From Oscillatoria sp. FACHB-1407 (lineage in GTDB: Bacteria > Cyanobacteriota > Cyanobacteriia > Elainellales > Elainellaceae), in NCBI RefSeq assembly GCF_014697545.1, contig NZ_JACJSA010000013.1, forward strand, positions 142,691-206,690: a stretch of 64,000 nucleotides of DNA. The letters are read 5' to 3'. Shown in pieces: positions 34,744 to 43,544 of the stretch (positions are counted from its first letter, which is position 1; every line of letters begins with the position of its first letter). The translations under genes and the position numbers were made by a program. The notes under the pieces were generated by a model, which searched no databases, had not been told where the DNA came from, and saw only the letters and a list, made by a program, of their open reading frames with translations.

Positions 34744-35724
34744 ATGCACGCACTGATTCTAGATGATTTTCAAACAGCAACTTTTCGTAGCGTTGATATT
34801 CCGCAACCGGAACCGACTGCTAATCAAGTCTTGGTACGGATTAAAGCAAGTGGAGTTAATCCACTTGACAGCAAAATCCGCACTGGTAAAGCACCTCATG
34901 CTAAACCCGTTCTTCCTGCCGTGTTAGGAATTGACATGGCTGGAGTTGTGGAAGCCATCGGGCAAGATGTCACCACATTTCAGGTTGGCGATGAAGTTTA
35001 CGGGATGACAGGTGGAGTGGGTGGAGTGCAAGGGTCACTGGCCGAATTTGCGGCGGTTGATGTGGCTTTGCTGGCAAAGAAACCCACTAACCTCACCATG
35101 CGAGAAGCAGCCGCTCTGCCGCTGGTATTTCTGACGGCATGGGAGGGGTTAGTCGATCGCGCCAATGTACACGAAGGTCAAAGAGTCCTTGTGCTCGGTG
35201 GTTCTGGCGGTGTCGGTCATGTTGCTGTGCAAATTGCTAAAGCGCATGGGGCTAAAGTATTTGCGACTGCTTCAACTGCAAAGCATGAGATGGTGCGACA
35301 ACTCGGTGCTGTACCCATTGACTACCACAACACCACGATCGAAGAGATTGTACAAACATTTACAGGCGATCGCGGCTTTGATGTCGTCTACGACTCGGTG
35401 GGTGGCTCCACGTTGGATGATGCGTTTAAGGCAGTTCGCAATTACGGCCACGTCGTCAGTAATTATGGTTGGGGAACCCATTCTCTGATGCCCATTTCAC
35501 GCAAGGGTGCGACCTATTCTGGCGTGTTTGTACTTCTGCCTCTATTGACTGGTGAAGGTCGCGCCCGTCATGGTGACATTCTACGTCAGGCAACACAGTT
35601 GGCGGAAGCTGGGCAACTGCGTCCAGTCGTTGACCCTCGCCATTTCACATTAGAGACAGCTTTGTCCGCCCATGAAGCGGTGGAGCAAGGAACAGCCCTC
35701 AGCAAAATCGTAATTGACTTGTAA
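34744..35724 (+). CDS. MDR NADP-dependent oxidoreductase, quinone reductase-like
   Basis: 326 residues from the ATG at 34744, preceded by GGAGG; an in-frame extension back to 34636 overlaps the previous gene. GroES domain (NPLDSKIRTGKAPHAKPVLP), cofactor motif GGSGGVGHVAVQIAKAHGA and AAALPLVFLTAWEGLVDRAN. It is a paralogue of the gene at 3510-4529, with similar length and motif order. Zinc ligands are absent. It is probably an NADPH-dependent quinone or enone reductase, and it may act on quinones formed in the same pathway as the upstream dioxygenase. Confidence 0.92.
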   Translation: MHALILDDFQTATFRSVDIPQPEPTANQVLVRIKASGVNPLDSKIRTGKAPHAKPVLPAVLGIDMAGVVEAIGQDVTTFQVGDEVYGMTGGVGGVQGSLAEFAAVDVALLAKKPTNLTMREAAALPLVFLTAWEGLVDRANVHEGQRVLVLGGSGGVGHVAVQIAKAHGAKVFATASTAKHEMVRQLGAVPIDYHNTTIEEIVQTFTGDRGFDVVYDSVGGSTLDDAFKAVRNYGHVVSNYGWGTHSLMPISRKGATYSGVFVLLPLLTGEGRARHGDILRQATQLAEAGQLRPVVDPRHFTLETALSAHEAVEQGTALSKIVIDL

Positions 35725-35744
35725 AGGACACAAACACCATGAAG

Positions 35745-36061
35745 GGCGTTGCTGAAATGGTAATGCTAGATTGGGTATGATTCAGGCATGAAATGCCCCC
35801 AATGTAACTCCACTCAAACGGCATTACTTGGCGCGACTACACCGGAAGACCCTGTGTTACTCCAAATCCACTGAGATGTTGAAGTACTCTCTGCGTTTGC
35901 TCCTAGTACAGCAAAAAATAAGTTTTGAAAGGGGTGAAGGGGTTCCACCCCTTCTTTGGGGCGAAGCCCCCAAACCCCCTACATTGCAGAACTTTGTGTT
36001 CGCAACACTAGTATCGAACGGTTCCTCTGTTCGCTTAGCTCATTACAGCTTCAGCAACGCC
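35745..36061 (+). mobile_element. IS1-family remnant with intact terminal repeats
   Basis: A 317-bp unit bounded by perfect inverted repeats GGCGTTGCTGAA (35745-35756) and TTCAGCAACGCC (36050-36061). Near the left end the frame MKCPQCNSTQT has the zinc-finger start of an IS1 InsA protein, then decays to a stop. The rest of the transposase is absent. The inside carries a palindromic hairpin unit (35930-35970) like that at 29521. Ends intact, centre lost: a non-autonomous derivative. Confidence 0.7.
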
Positions 36062-36291
36062 TTTTTCTATTTATCGCAACAGTTCCAGTGATGATGGATG
36101 CAACTCTCAAGTATTAAATTTTTAATTATCTCAGTCGTGAATCTCCGTCAGCAGTTGCCGTTTATAGAACAATGAATGAGTGATGAATTGCAGAAGTAGA
36201 GGAGTAGAGGAGTGGAGGAGTAATTCCCTAGTTCTCTTCTACCCCTCTAATCCCTTACCACTCGTCGCGAGCGATCGCACACAAGCAATAT
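36062..36291. other. Intergenic region with octamer repeat
   Basis: About 230 bp with no gene. Tandem AGTAGAGG, AGTAGAGG, AGTGGAGG lie at 36195-36218, followed by a pyrimidine-rich partial complement (CTCTTCTACCCCTCTAATCC), so a hairpin can form. It lies downstream of the RTX gene on the minus strand and might end that transcript. Confidence 0.45.
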
Positions 36292-37002
36292 CTAGGCGTA
36301 TTGGAACTGGTTTGAATTGGTCAAACTTACTGACTGATAAGACACATTCTGGAGGATGCCGACCAATTCAAACGAACCTGATTGCAGACGATATATCCCT
36401 AAACCAGTGATTCCTGAAACACCAGAACCACCAATGACGTAATCGGAGCTAGACCCATGCAGGGTAATCTTATCCTGGTTAGCGTTAAAGTCCTTGATTA
36501 GAGCATAGTCAGAGGTGCCAAGAGACCCTGAGTAACCATCGTCATAATACGCTTCGTAAGAATCACCCAAAACAAAGGTATCCGCTCCACTGCCACCAGT
36601 TAATTCATCAATCTCCCCTTGTCCAGCGTTCCATTCGTCCCACTGAACTCCAGTCAGTAAGTCGTTACCACTACCTCCCATAAGGTAATCGTTTCCTTCT
36701 CCTCCATGGAGCCAGTCATGATCTCCTTCACCCCACAAGGAATCGCTGCCAATGCCACCATGCAGAGTATCATTACCCGAACGCCCTAACAGGGTGTCAT
36801 CACCTGCATCACCAAACACAGTATCGTGATCCAAACCTGCATCAATGATGTCACTTCCACCTAAGCCGTAAATCAGGTCATTTCCCGCAAGACCGTAAAT
36901 GATATCAAAGGCTTCACTGCCATAAAGAGCAGCATGATATGCACCATCGGAACCAAAGGTATTGTTGTCGCTGTAAGAAGAACCGTAAGTAGCCATTTTC
37001 AA
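36292..37002 (-). CDS. RTX-type calcium-binding protein (small)
   Basis: 236 residues. From about residue 38 to 120 there are repeated GGxGxDxL nonapeptides (GLAGNDLIYGLGGSDIIDAG, GDAGDDTLLGRSGNDTLHGG), which bind calcium in a parallel beta roll. A typical post-RTX domain follows (LTGGSGADTFVLGDSYEA, DYALIKDFNANQDKITLHGS). Such proteins have no N-terminal signal and leave by type I secretion through a C-terminal signal. It is transcribed in the same direction as the giant adhesin upstream. Confidence 0.9.
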   Translation of the reverse strand: MKMATYGSSYSDNNTFGSDGAYHAALYGSEAFDIIYGLAGNDLIYGLGGSDIIDAGLDHDTVFGDAGDDTLLGRSGNDTLHGGIGSDSLWGEGDHDWLHGGEGNDYLMGGSGNDLLTGVQWDEWNAGQGEIDELTGGSGADTFVLGDSYEAYYDDGYSGSLGTSDYALIKDFNANQDKITLHGSSSDYVIGGSGVSGITGLGIYRLQSGSFELVGILQNVSYQSVSLTNSNQFQYA

Positions 37003-37308
37003 TCTCCTAATTGGGGGCTAGTTCTAGGAGGTTTGATGCTAAAGCAAAGCCAGATTTATAACGGTCAATGGAAGTGTCCGCCGTAAGCATGAATCCTCTC
37101 TATTGAGATATCGGCTGACTTCTCACAAATTACGCATTGAGTTGATGAATTAACAGAGTAAGATTTTGTGTGGATGAGCAAATATAACTTTGGTCAGAAA
37201 GCTTAAGGCAAAGAAAGTTTTCAGTACAGCAGATGTTGTGAATGCATCATGATACTAGACCATAATCAAGGTGGATATCATGATGCATTTACAATAAGCG
37301 GGTTGATG
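37003..37308. other. Intergenic region between adhesin and RTX gene
   Basis: 306 bp with no gene. It contains the promoter side of the small RTX gene and a copy of the 23-bp motif at 37183-37205 in minus orientation. An ATCATGATAC...GATATCATGATGC inverted segment lies at 37246-37287 just beyond the adhesin stop on the minus strand. Confidence 0.5.
37183..37205 (-). repeat. Recurrent 23-bp intergenic motif, copy 2
   Basis: On the minus strand the core reads TTTCTGACCAAAGTTATA preceded by TAAGC, almost the same as the copy at 29601. It is about 180 bp upstream of the small RTX gene, in the same direction. Confidence 0.6.
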
Positions 37309-40300
37309 CTAGTTGTTGATCAAGAATTGCACTGAAGAGATGTTGCTGGCTGAAACGTTCTTAAGCACTGCCAGCGTTGTGGTTGCTGTTCCTGCACCAA
37401 TTCCATCTGTGTCAATTTGAATTTGCGTGTTTGCTCCCACCTGTTGCAACTGCACAAACTGGGTAAATTTTACAAACGCATTAACCGCTGCAAACTGTGG
37501 TTGTGATAGCAGAGAACGCAAATCAATTAAATCGCCGCTTCTGAAGTCAGTAATGGTATCCACACCATCAGCGAGGTTCTCAAGAACAAAGGTATCTCTG
37601 CCTTGATTTCCAGTAAGCGTGTCGTTGCCGCTGCCACCCACTAAGATGTCATTGCCCTTGCCACCGATCAAGCGATCGCTGTCAGTACCACCTTTGAGCA
37701 AGTCACGACCACTGCCACCATGCAAGCGATCGTTCCCTTTACCACCATCTAGGAGGTCATTGCCCTTGCCACCAAAAAGCGTATCATTACCGTCTTCCCC
37801 ATAGAGCCAATCTTGTCCAAACATTGCTTTTGCAAATCCACTTTTTAGCAGATCGTTGCCATCTCCACCCTTGAGGACATCATTCCTCCAGGTGCCAAAT
37901 ATTGTGTCTGCCCCAGACGTGCCTTGATAGGTTGTGCTTGCTTGCTGTGCGTTGAAGAAGACCGAAGGGGTTGGAATACCAAGCTCACCGACGAGTTGCT
38001 CAACTGTCAAGGTAAAGATATTGCTGGTGCTTGCTCCTTGACTATCCGTGGCTGTGATCTTCAAGCTGAGGTTGCCCGCGTCAGCCAAGTCAGGGGTACC
38101 ACTGAAACGGTGGGTGTTGGCATTGAAGGTCAGCCAAGCGGGTAGAGGACTACCATCCCCAAGGGTTGCACTAAGAGTTAGAGTATCCCCCGCATCTTGA
38201 TCTGCAAATGTGTTGGCAGGCAAGGTAACGGTAAATAGTTCTCTAACGCGAGCAACTTGAGGGGCGATCGCCCCTGCTACAGTTGGCGTATCATTAACGC
38301 CGACTGCGGTAACGGTAACGGTTTGGGTAATACCATCCACACTGGCAACATCAAAGCTATCAGTGACAGTTTGACCAGCTTTAAAAGCCTGAAGTTTTGT
38401 ATTGTCAGCAGTGTAAGTCCAAGCTCCAGCCGTATCCACACTGAAGGAACCATAGGTACTTGCTACTGAGCTTTGAGCAACAAAAGAAGCTTCTCCGGTA
38501 TCAACATCAGTGATAGAAAGTGTACCGTTTGCGGTAAGGGTTCCATCTTCGGTAACGGTGCCTGTAGTGTTACCACCAATAGTTGCAGGGTCATTTGCAC
38601 CATTAACCGTGATGGTAATGGTCTGAGTTGTGCCATCTACACTGGCAACATCAAAGCTGTCAGTGACAGTTTGACCAGCTTTAAGAGCCTGAAGTTTTGT
38701 ATTGTCAGCAGTGTAAGTCCAAGCTCCAGCCGTGTCGATGTTGAAGGAACCATAGGTTCCAATTGCTCCAGTTTGGGCAACAAAGGAGGTTTCTCCGGCA
38801 TCAACATCAGTAATGGAAAGAGAACCGTTAGCCGTTAGGGTTCCATCTTCGGTAACGGTGCCTGTAGTAGTACCACCAATAGTTGCAGGGTCATTTGCAC
38901 CATTAACGGTAATCGTAATGGTCTGAGTTGTACCGTCTACACTGGCAACATCAAAGCTATCAGTGACAGTTTGACCAGCTTTAAAAGCCTGAAGTTTTGT
39001 ATTGTCAGCAGTGTAAGTCCAAGCTCCAGCCGTATCCACACTGAAAGAACCATAGGTTCCAATTGCTCCAGTTTGGGCAACAAAGGAGGTTTCTCCGGCA
39101 TCAACATCAGTAATGGAAAGAGAACCGTTTGCGGTAAGGGTTCCATCTTCGGTAACGGTGCCTGTAGTAGTACCACCAATAGTTGCAGGGTCATTTGCAC
39201 CATTAACCGTGATGGTAATGGTCTGAGTTGTTCCATCTACACTGGCAACATCAAAGCTGTCAGTGGCAGTTTGACCAGCTTTAAGAGCCTGAAGTTTTGT
39301 GTTATCAGCAGTGTAAATCCAAGCTCCAGCCGTATCAACATTGAAAGAACCATAGGTACCTGCTACTGAGCTTTGAGCGACAAAAGAAGCTTCTCCGGTA
39401 TCAACATCAGTGATGGAAAGAGAACCGTTAGCCGTTAGGGTTCCATCTTCGGTAACACTTCCGGTAGTAGTACCACCAATAGTTGCAGGGTCATTTGCAC
39501 CATTAACCGTGATGGTAATGGTCTGAGTTGTGCCATCAATGCTTGCAACATCAAAGCTATCAGTGGTAGTTTGACCAGCTTTAAGAGACTGAAGTTTTGT
39601 GTTATCTGCGGTGTAAGTCCAAGCTCCAGCTGTATCAACATTGAAAGAACCATAGGTTCCAATTGCTCCAGTTTGGGCAACAAAGGAGGTTTCTCCAGTA
39701 TCAACATCAGTAATGGAAAGTGTACCGTTAGCCGTTAGGGTTCCATCTTCAGTAACGCTTCCGGTAGTAGTACCACCAATAATTGCAGGGTCATTTGCAC
39801 CATTAACCGTGATGGTAATGGTCTGAGTTGTTCCATCTACACTGGCAACATCAAAGCTGTCAGTGACAGTTTGACCAGCTTTAAGAGCCTGAAGTTTTGT
39901 GTTATCTGCGGTGTAAGTCCAAGCTCCAGCCGTATCCACACTGAAAGAACCATAAGTACCTGCTACTGAGCTTTGGGCAACAAAGGAGGCTTCTCCGGTA
40001 TCAACATCGGTGATGGAAAGAGAACCATTTGCGGTAAGGGTTCCATCTTCGGTAACACTTCCGGTAGTAGTACCACCAATAGTTGCAGGGTCATTTGCAC
40101 CATTAACCGTGATGGTAACGGTTTGGGTAGTACCATCCACACTGGCAACATCAAAGCTGTCAGTGACAGTTTGACCAGCTTTAAGAGCCTGAAGGTTTGT
40201 GTTATCTGCGGTGTAAGTCCAAGCTCCAGCCGTATCCACATTGAAAGAACCATAGGTACCTGCTACTGAGCTTTGAGCAACAAAAGAAGCTTCTCCAGTA

Positions 40301-42840
40301 TCAACATCAGTGATGGAAAGAGAACCGTTTGCGGTAAGGGTTCCATCTTCAGCAACGGTGCCTGTAGTAGTACCACCAATAGTTGCAGGGTCATTTGCAC
40401 CATTAACCGTGATGGTAATGGTCTGAGTTGTACCGTCTACACTGGCAACATCAAAGCTGTCAGTGACAGTTTGACCAGCTTTAAGAGCCTGAAGTTTTGT
40501 ATTGTCAGCAGTGTAAATCCAAGCTCCAGCCGTGTCGATGTTGAAGGAACCATAGGTACCTGCTACTGAGCTTTGAGCAACAAAAGAAGCTTCTCCAGTA
40601 TCAACATCAGTAATGGAAAGAGAACCGTTTGCGGTAAGGGTTCCATCTTCAGTAACGTTTCCGGTAGTAGTACCACCAATAATTGCTGCATGGTTGACAT
40701 CAGTGACGGTGAAGCTCCAAGTCGTATTGTCTCCAAATCCGGGATAAAAGTTGCCGGAAGAGTCTCGGAAGAGATAACCAATCGTGACGTAATAGGCTGT
40801 ACCCTCTGTTAAATCTACGCTAGGGTTGATAGTTACAACCCTATTGCCAGAGCTAAGTGTAAAATGCTCAGGAGAATCAAATGCTTCGACGAAATTGCCA
40901 TTATCCGATCTCCATATGACGACGCTGTCCCACCAGTATTCGATTTCAACTGGTTCATTAAAGGTAATGACCAAGTTGCCACCAGGAGCGACTGAAGTCG
41001 AAAAAGTTGCAGTTGGGGGAATAGAGTCAGCAGCTGTAAAGCTCCAGGTATTTTTATCATTGATTCCGGAATAGCTGTTATTGGCTACATCCTTGAACGC
41101 TCCACTATCAACCGTAACGTAGTAGCCTGTATTTGCAGCTAGATCAGTTGTGAGATCAATCGTGACCGTTTGACCATCTGAGCTGAGTACAACTTGCCCA
41201 GAAGTAACACCGATCGTCTCTACCACCGAATCATCGCTGGTTCGCTTAACGACAATGTTGCCTGTGCCTTTTGTAATAGGCTCATTGAAGGTGGCAACGA
41301 GGTTGTTTGTCGAGGACTCAAAGTTAGAGTGAGCTAGCTGCGGAGGAGCAGTATCCTCTACCCTGAAGCTCCAGGTCGTCTTATCGCTCACTCCTGCATA
41401 AACGTTGTTGGTCAGATCCTTGAAGGTGCCGCTGTCGATCGTGACATAATAATCAGTTAGATTAGACAGATAGGTATTGGGATTGATAGTAACCGTTGTT
41501 CCATTAATTCCAACTTGATTAGATGCCACGTTGATTGTTTCAACGATTGAGTCATCGCTGGACTTTTTGATAACAATGTTACCTGTGCCCTTCAACACCA
41601 TTTCGTTGAAGGTCATCACCAGATTGCTAGCAGGATCAATATCCGTTGAGAAAGTTGCGGTTGGAGCTGTGTCAGGAGGTGTAACCGTAAATTGCCAGGT
41701 TGTTGAGTTACTCATGCCTGCAAAAGCGTTATTTGCCAGATCATTGAACGCACCGCTATCGATCGTGACATAGTAGCCTTCATTTGCTATTAAATCGTTG
41801 CTGGGGTCGATCGTAATAGTTTGCCCATCTGGACTTACAGTCACTTTGTTAGAGGCAATGTCGATCGTTTCAACAACAGAGCCATCGGACATTTTTGTAA
41901 TAACAAGAAAGCCAGTTCCCTTTGTTACAGGCTCATTAAAGTTAATGACTAAATTGCTTGTAGAGGAGACTTGAGTTGAATAGGTTGCTGTCGGGGCTAT
42001 GCTATCAGGCACAATCAACGCGACACTGCCTGCAATTTGGAGCGTTGGATCAGTCGGCATTCCACCGTATTCAACAATATAGCCTGGCAGGGAGAAGTTC
42101 CCGCCGGGTAAGTCATTCCACTGCCCTCCACTTAAAAACTGAGCGTAATCCTCATCACCAACATTATTCGGTTCACCAGGTGCCCAGTTCGAGTAGGCTC
42201 CGTTAATGCTACTTCCATTGCTCAATCCCTGCCAAAAAGGAGTTCCCGCTTCCGGTCCCGTTGCCCATTGCCACAGACCTTCGACATCCGCATCGCTTGC
42301 TCCAAGCCAACCATTGCTTTGCAACTTGTTACTGACGAAGGCATATTCCTGGGCACTAGTCGCAGTTAGCAAGTAGCCCTGAAGACCAAAGTAACTTCTG
42401 CTTTCGGCATTGGCTTTGGCTTGCACCCAGGAGCCATAGCTAGATACATACTCATAAAAGTGACCATTGCTCGGGTTAACGAGGTTAGCTCCGAGAGAAA
42501 ATTGAATGTATCGACCATTGCCAGAAACCGCACCATTGCTGTAGTAAGTTACCTGTTGAAGAGTAGCTTCGTAGGTGCTGATTGAGGCGTTTCCCGTTAG
42601 GGTAAGCAACCCTTTGTTAGTGTTGTAAGTCCAGGACAACCCGTTAATTGTGCCGCTCATTGCGGTGCCTTGCCCATTGATACCCAGGCGATCGCTGCTG
42701 ACAAAGCCTGTACCCAGTGACACCTGCGCCCCATCCAACGTGGTTTGACCGTTGGGATCGATTGTGAGACCTGCTGCAATAACCTGTGGAGTGGTGCTAG
42801 CAGTTATTGAACCAGAAACATTTAGAATTGGGGACGCCAT
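37309..42840 (-). CDS. Giant RTX adhesin: lectin, Ig-like, VCBS and RTX repeats
   Basis: 1843 residues. After an unassigned start comes a C-type lectin-like domain (about 123-260; SNWAPGEPNNVGDEDYAQF and GQWND carry the carbohydrate/calcium motifs EPN and WND). Four SbsA-type Ig-like domains follow (about 285-700; VINFNEPVTKGTGFLVI). Then come eight VCBS repeats of exactly 100 residues (717-1517), one putative-Ig/cadherin-like domain (GDTLTLSATLGDGSPLPAWL) and RTX nonapeptides (about 1640-1760; GGKGNDRLHGGSGRDLLKGG) with a terminal secretion region. It has no N-terminal signal peptide, as expected for type I secretion. The likely role is surface attachment or cell-cell contact with calcium-dependent folding. 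The transporter is not in the window. Confidence 0.92.
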   Translation of the reverse strand: MASPILNVSGSITASTTPQVIAAGLTIDPNGQTTLDGAQVSLGTGFVSSDRLGINGQGTAMSGTINGLSWTYNTNKGLLTLTGNASISTYEATLQQVTYYSNGAVSGNGRYIQFSLGANLVNPSNGHFYEYVSSYGSWVQAKANAESRSYFGLQGYLLTATSAQEYAFVSNKLQSNGWLGASDADVEGLWQWATGPEAGTPFWQGLSNGSSINGAYSNWAPGEPNNVGDEDYAQFLSGGQWNDLPGGNFSLPGYIVEYGGMPTDPTLQIAGSVALIVPDSIAPTATYSTQVSSTSNLVINFNEPVTKGTGFLVITKMSDGSVVETIDIASNKVTVSPDGQTITIDPSNDLIANEGYYVTIDSGAFNDLANNAFAGMSNSTTWQFTVTPPDTAPTATFSTDIDPASNLVMTFNEMVLKGTGNIVIKKSSDDSIVETINVASNQVGINGTTVTINPNTYLSNLTDYYVTIDSGTFKDLTNNVYAGVSDKTTWSFRVEDTAPPQLAHSNFESSTNNLVATFNEPITKGTGNIVVKRTSDDSVVETIGVTSGQVVLSSDGQTVTIDLTTDLAANTGYYVTVDSGAFKDVANNSYSGINDKNTWSFTAADSIPPTATFSTSVAPGGNLVITFNEPVEIEYWWDSVVIWRSDNGNFVEAFDSPEHFTLSSGNRVVTINPSVDLTEGTAYYVTIGYLFRDSSGNFYPGFGDNTTWSFTVTDVNHAAIIGGTTTGNVTEDGTLTANGSLSITDVDTGEASFVAQSSVAGTYGSFNIDTAGAWIYTADNTKLQALKAGQTVTDSFDVASVDGTTQTITITVNGANDPATIGGTTTGTVAEDGTLTANGSLSITDVDTGEASFVAQSSVAGTYGSFNVDTAGAWTYTADNTNLQALKAGQTVTDSFDVASVDGTTQTVTITVNGANDPATIGGTTTGSVTEDGTLTANGSLSITDVDTGEASFVAQSSVAGTYGSFSVDTAGAWTYTADNTKLQALKAGQTVTDSFDVASVDGTTQTITITVNGANDPAIIGGTTTGSVTEDGTLTANGTLSITDVDTGETSFVAQTGAIGTYGSFNVDTAGAWTYTADNTKLQSLKAGQTTTDSFDVASIDGTTQTITITVNGANDPATIGGTTTGSVTEDGTLTANGSLSITDVDTGEASFVAQSSVAGTYGSFNVDTAGAWIYTADNTKLQALKAGQTATDSFDVASVDGTTQTITITVNGANDPATIGGTTTGTVTEDGTLTANGSLSITDVDAGETSFVAQTGAIGTYGSFSVDTAGAWTYTADNTKLQAFKAGQTVTDSFDVASVDGTTQTITITVNGANDPATIGGTTTGTVTEDGTLTANGSLSITDVDAGETSFVAQTGAIGTYGSFNIDTAGAWTYTADNTKLQALKAGQTVTDSFDVASVDGTTQTITITVNGANDPATIGGNTTGTVTEDGTLTANGTLSITDVDTGEASFVAQSSVASTYGSFSVDTAGAWTYTADNTKLQAFKAGQTVTDSFDVASVDGITQTVTVTAVGVNDTPTVAGAIAPQVARVRELFTVTLPANTFADQDAGDTLTLSATLGDGSPLPAWLTFNANTHRFSGTPDLADAGNLSLKITATDSQGASTSNIFTLTVEQLVGELGIPTPSVFFNAQQASTTYQGTSGADTIFGTWRNDVLKGGDGNDLLKSGFAKAMFGQDWLYGEDGNDTLFGGKGNDLLDGGKGNDRLHGGSGRDLLKGGTDSDRLIGGKGNDILVGGSGNDTLTGNQGRDTFVLENLADGVDTITDFRSGDLIDLRSLLSQPQFAAVNAFVKFTQFVQLQQVGANTQIQIDTDGIGAGTATTTLAVLKNVSASNISSVQFLINN
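38290..40689. repeat. Eight 300-bp tandem DNA repeats encoding VCBS domains
   Basis: The same sequence landmarks recur every 300 bp (for example CACTGGCAACATCAAAGCT at 38641, 38941, 39241 and 40441). Copies differ by scattered single bases, often silent, and variants such as AGCTTTAAAAGCC or AGCTTTAAGAGCC are shuffled between copies, which points to recent duplication with gene conversion. Confidence 0.93.
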
Positions 42841-43470
42841 AGTTCAACGTTTTCCTTTAGTGAGCGAAATAGATGCAATTAGGGATAAAGTTGTGAAAGC
42901 AAGTCAAAACAGCACAGTTTCACAAAACTGCACAGCATTAGAGTTAAATAGTGATTTGCCTTGTTTGACGAAGGGAAAGCCGTGGAAGACGATGAAGTAG
43001 TTACGAATGATTAGAGAATGTCTAAAAAGCAGACAAGTTACTGCATTTATTTCCTAAATTCGTCAAGTGTGAGAGGTTCCAATTCGTTTCCGTAAAATTA
43101 GGGGGCTAGGGAAGCAAATTGGTTGACTATCAAATCTTCCAGACCCCTCTTCAGGAGGTGAAGAGGTAGTATGAAGCCTGCTTGCACATTGCTCAGAGCA
43201 AGGCTGCAAGAGCCTACTTTTATACAATGCCCAAATCAGTACAGCAACTAACAATGATAGTTAACCTTTGTACTATTAAGAAGATAAATAATGCCAATTC
43301 CTAAAAGTAGAACGGCAGATAGGGTAGGGGCGGTTCGCGAACCACCCCTACCAATGTATGGATGCATAGTCTAAATTTATAGAAACGGTATGACCGTAGC
43401 TACATTCGATAGGGCGGAGGCGAGTCAGAAATCTCCCCTAGAGGCAGAGTTTGAGCTGTAAACTTTGTCA

Positions 43471-43493
43471 TAAGATTTCTGACCAAAGCTATA
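43471..43493 (+). repeat. Recurrent 23-bp intergenic motif, copy 3
   Basis: Core TTTCTGACCAAAGCTATA preceded by TAAGA. It lies directly beside the terminator hairpin of the PEP-CTERM gene. Confidence 0.55.
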
Positions 43494-43499
43494 CACTTC

Positions 43500-43530
43500 A
43501 AAGATCCCCTCAATAGAAGGGGATCTTTTT
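43500..43530 (-). terminator. Terminator hairpin after the PEP-CTERM gene
   Basis: Perfect 11-bp stem AAAGATCCCCT-N7-AGGGGATCTTT, 15 bp beyond the stop of the minus-strand PEP-CTERM gene. A/T runs on both sides would allow termination in both directions, strongest on the plus strand (TTTTT). Confidence 0.75.
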
Positions 43531-43544
43531 GTGAAAGAGTATTT

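Larger units (their letters stand above)
42841..43544. other. Upstream region of the adhesin with hairpins
   Basis: 704 bp without a gene. Hairpins: CCTCTTCA-GGAGG-TGAAGAGG near 43146-43166, a two-part stem CTTGCA..TTGCT/AGCAA..TGCAAG at 43181-43210, and the 30-bp near-palindrome at 43323-43352 with GGTTCGCGAACC at its centre, related to 8187-8206. A copy of the 23-bp motif lies at 43471-43493 and a terminator at 43500-43530. The adhesin promoter should lie in the left part. Confidence 0.6.

Noticed and set aside
37619..41773. Many open frames on the plus strand across the adhesin gene
   Set aside because: They are complements of the RTX and VCBS repeats; a 300-bp period keeps several frames open. 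They have Ser/Pro- or Gly/Ser-rich repeats without family similarity or ribosome sites.
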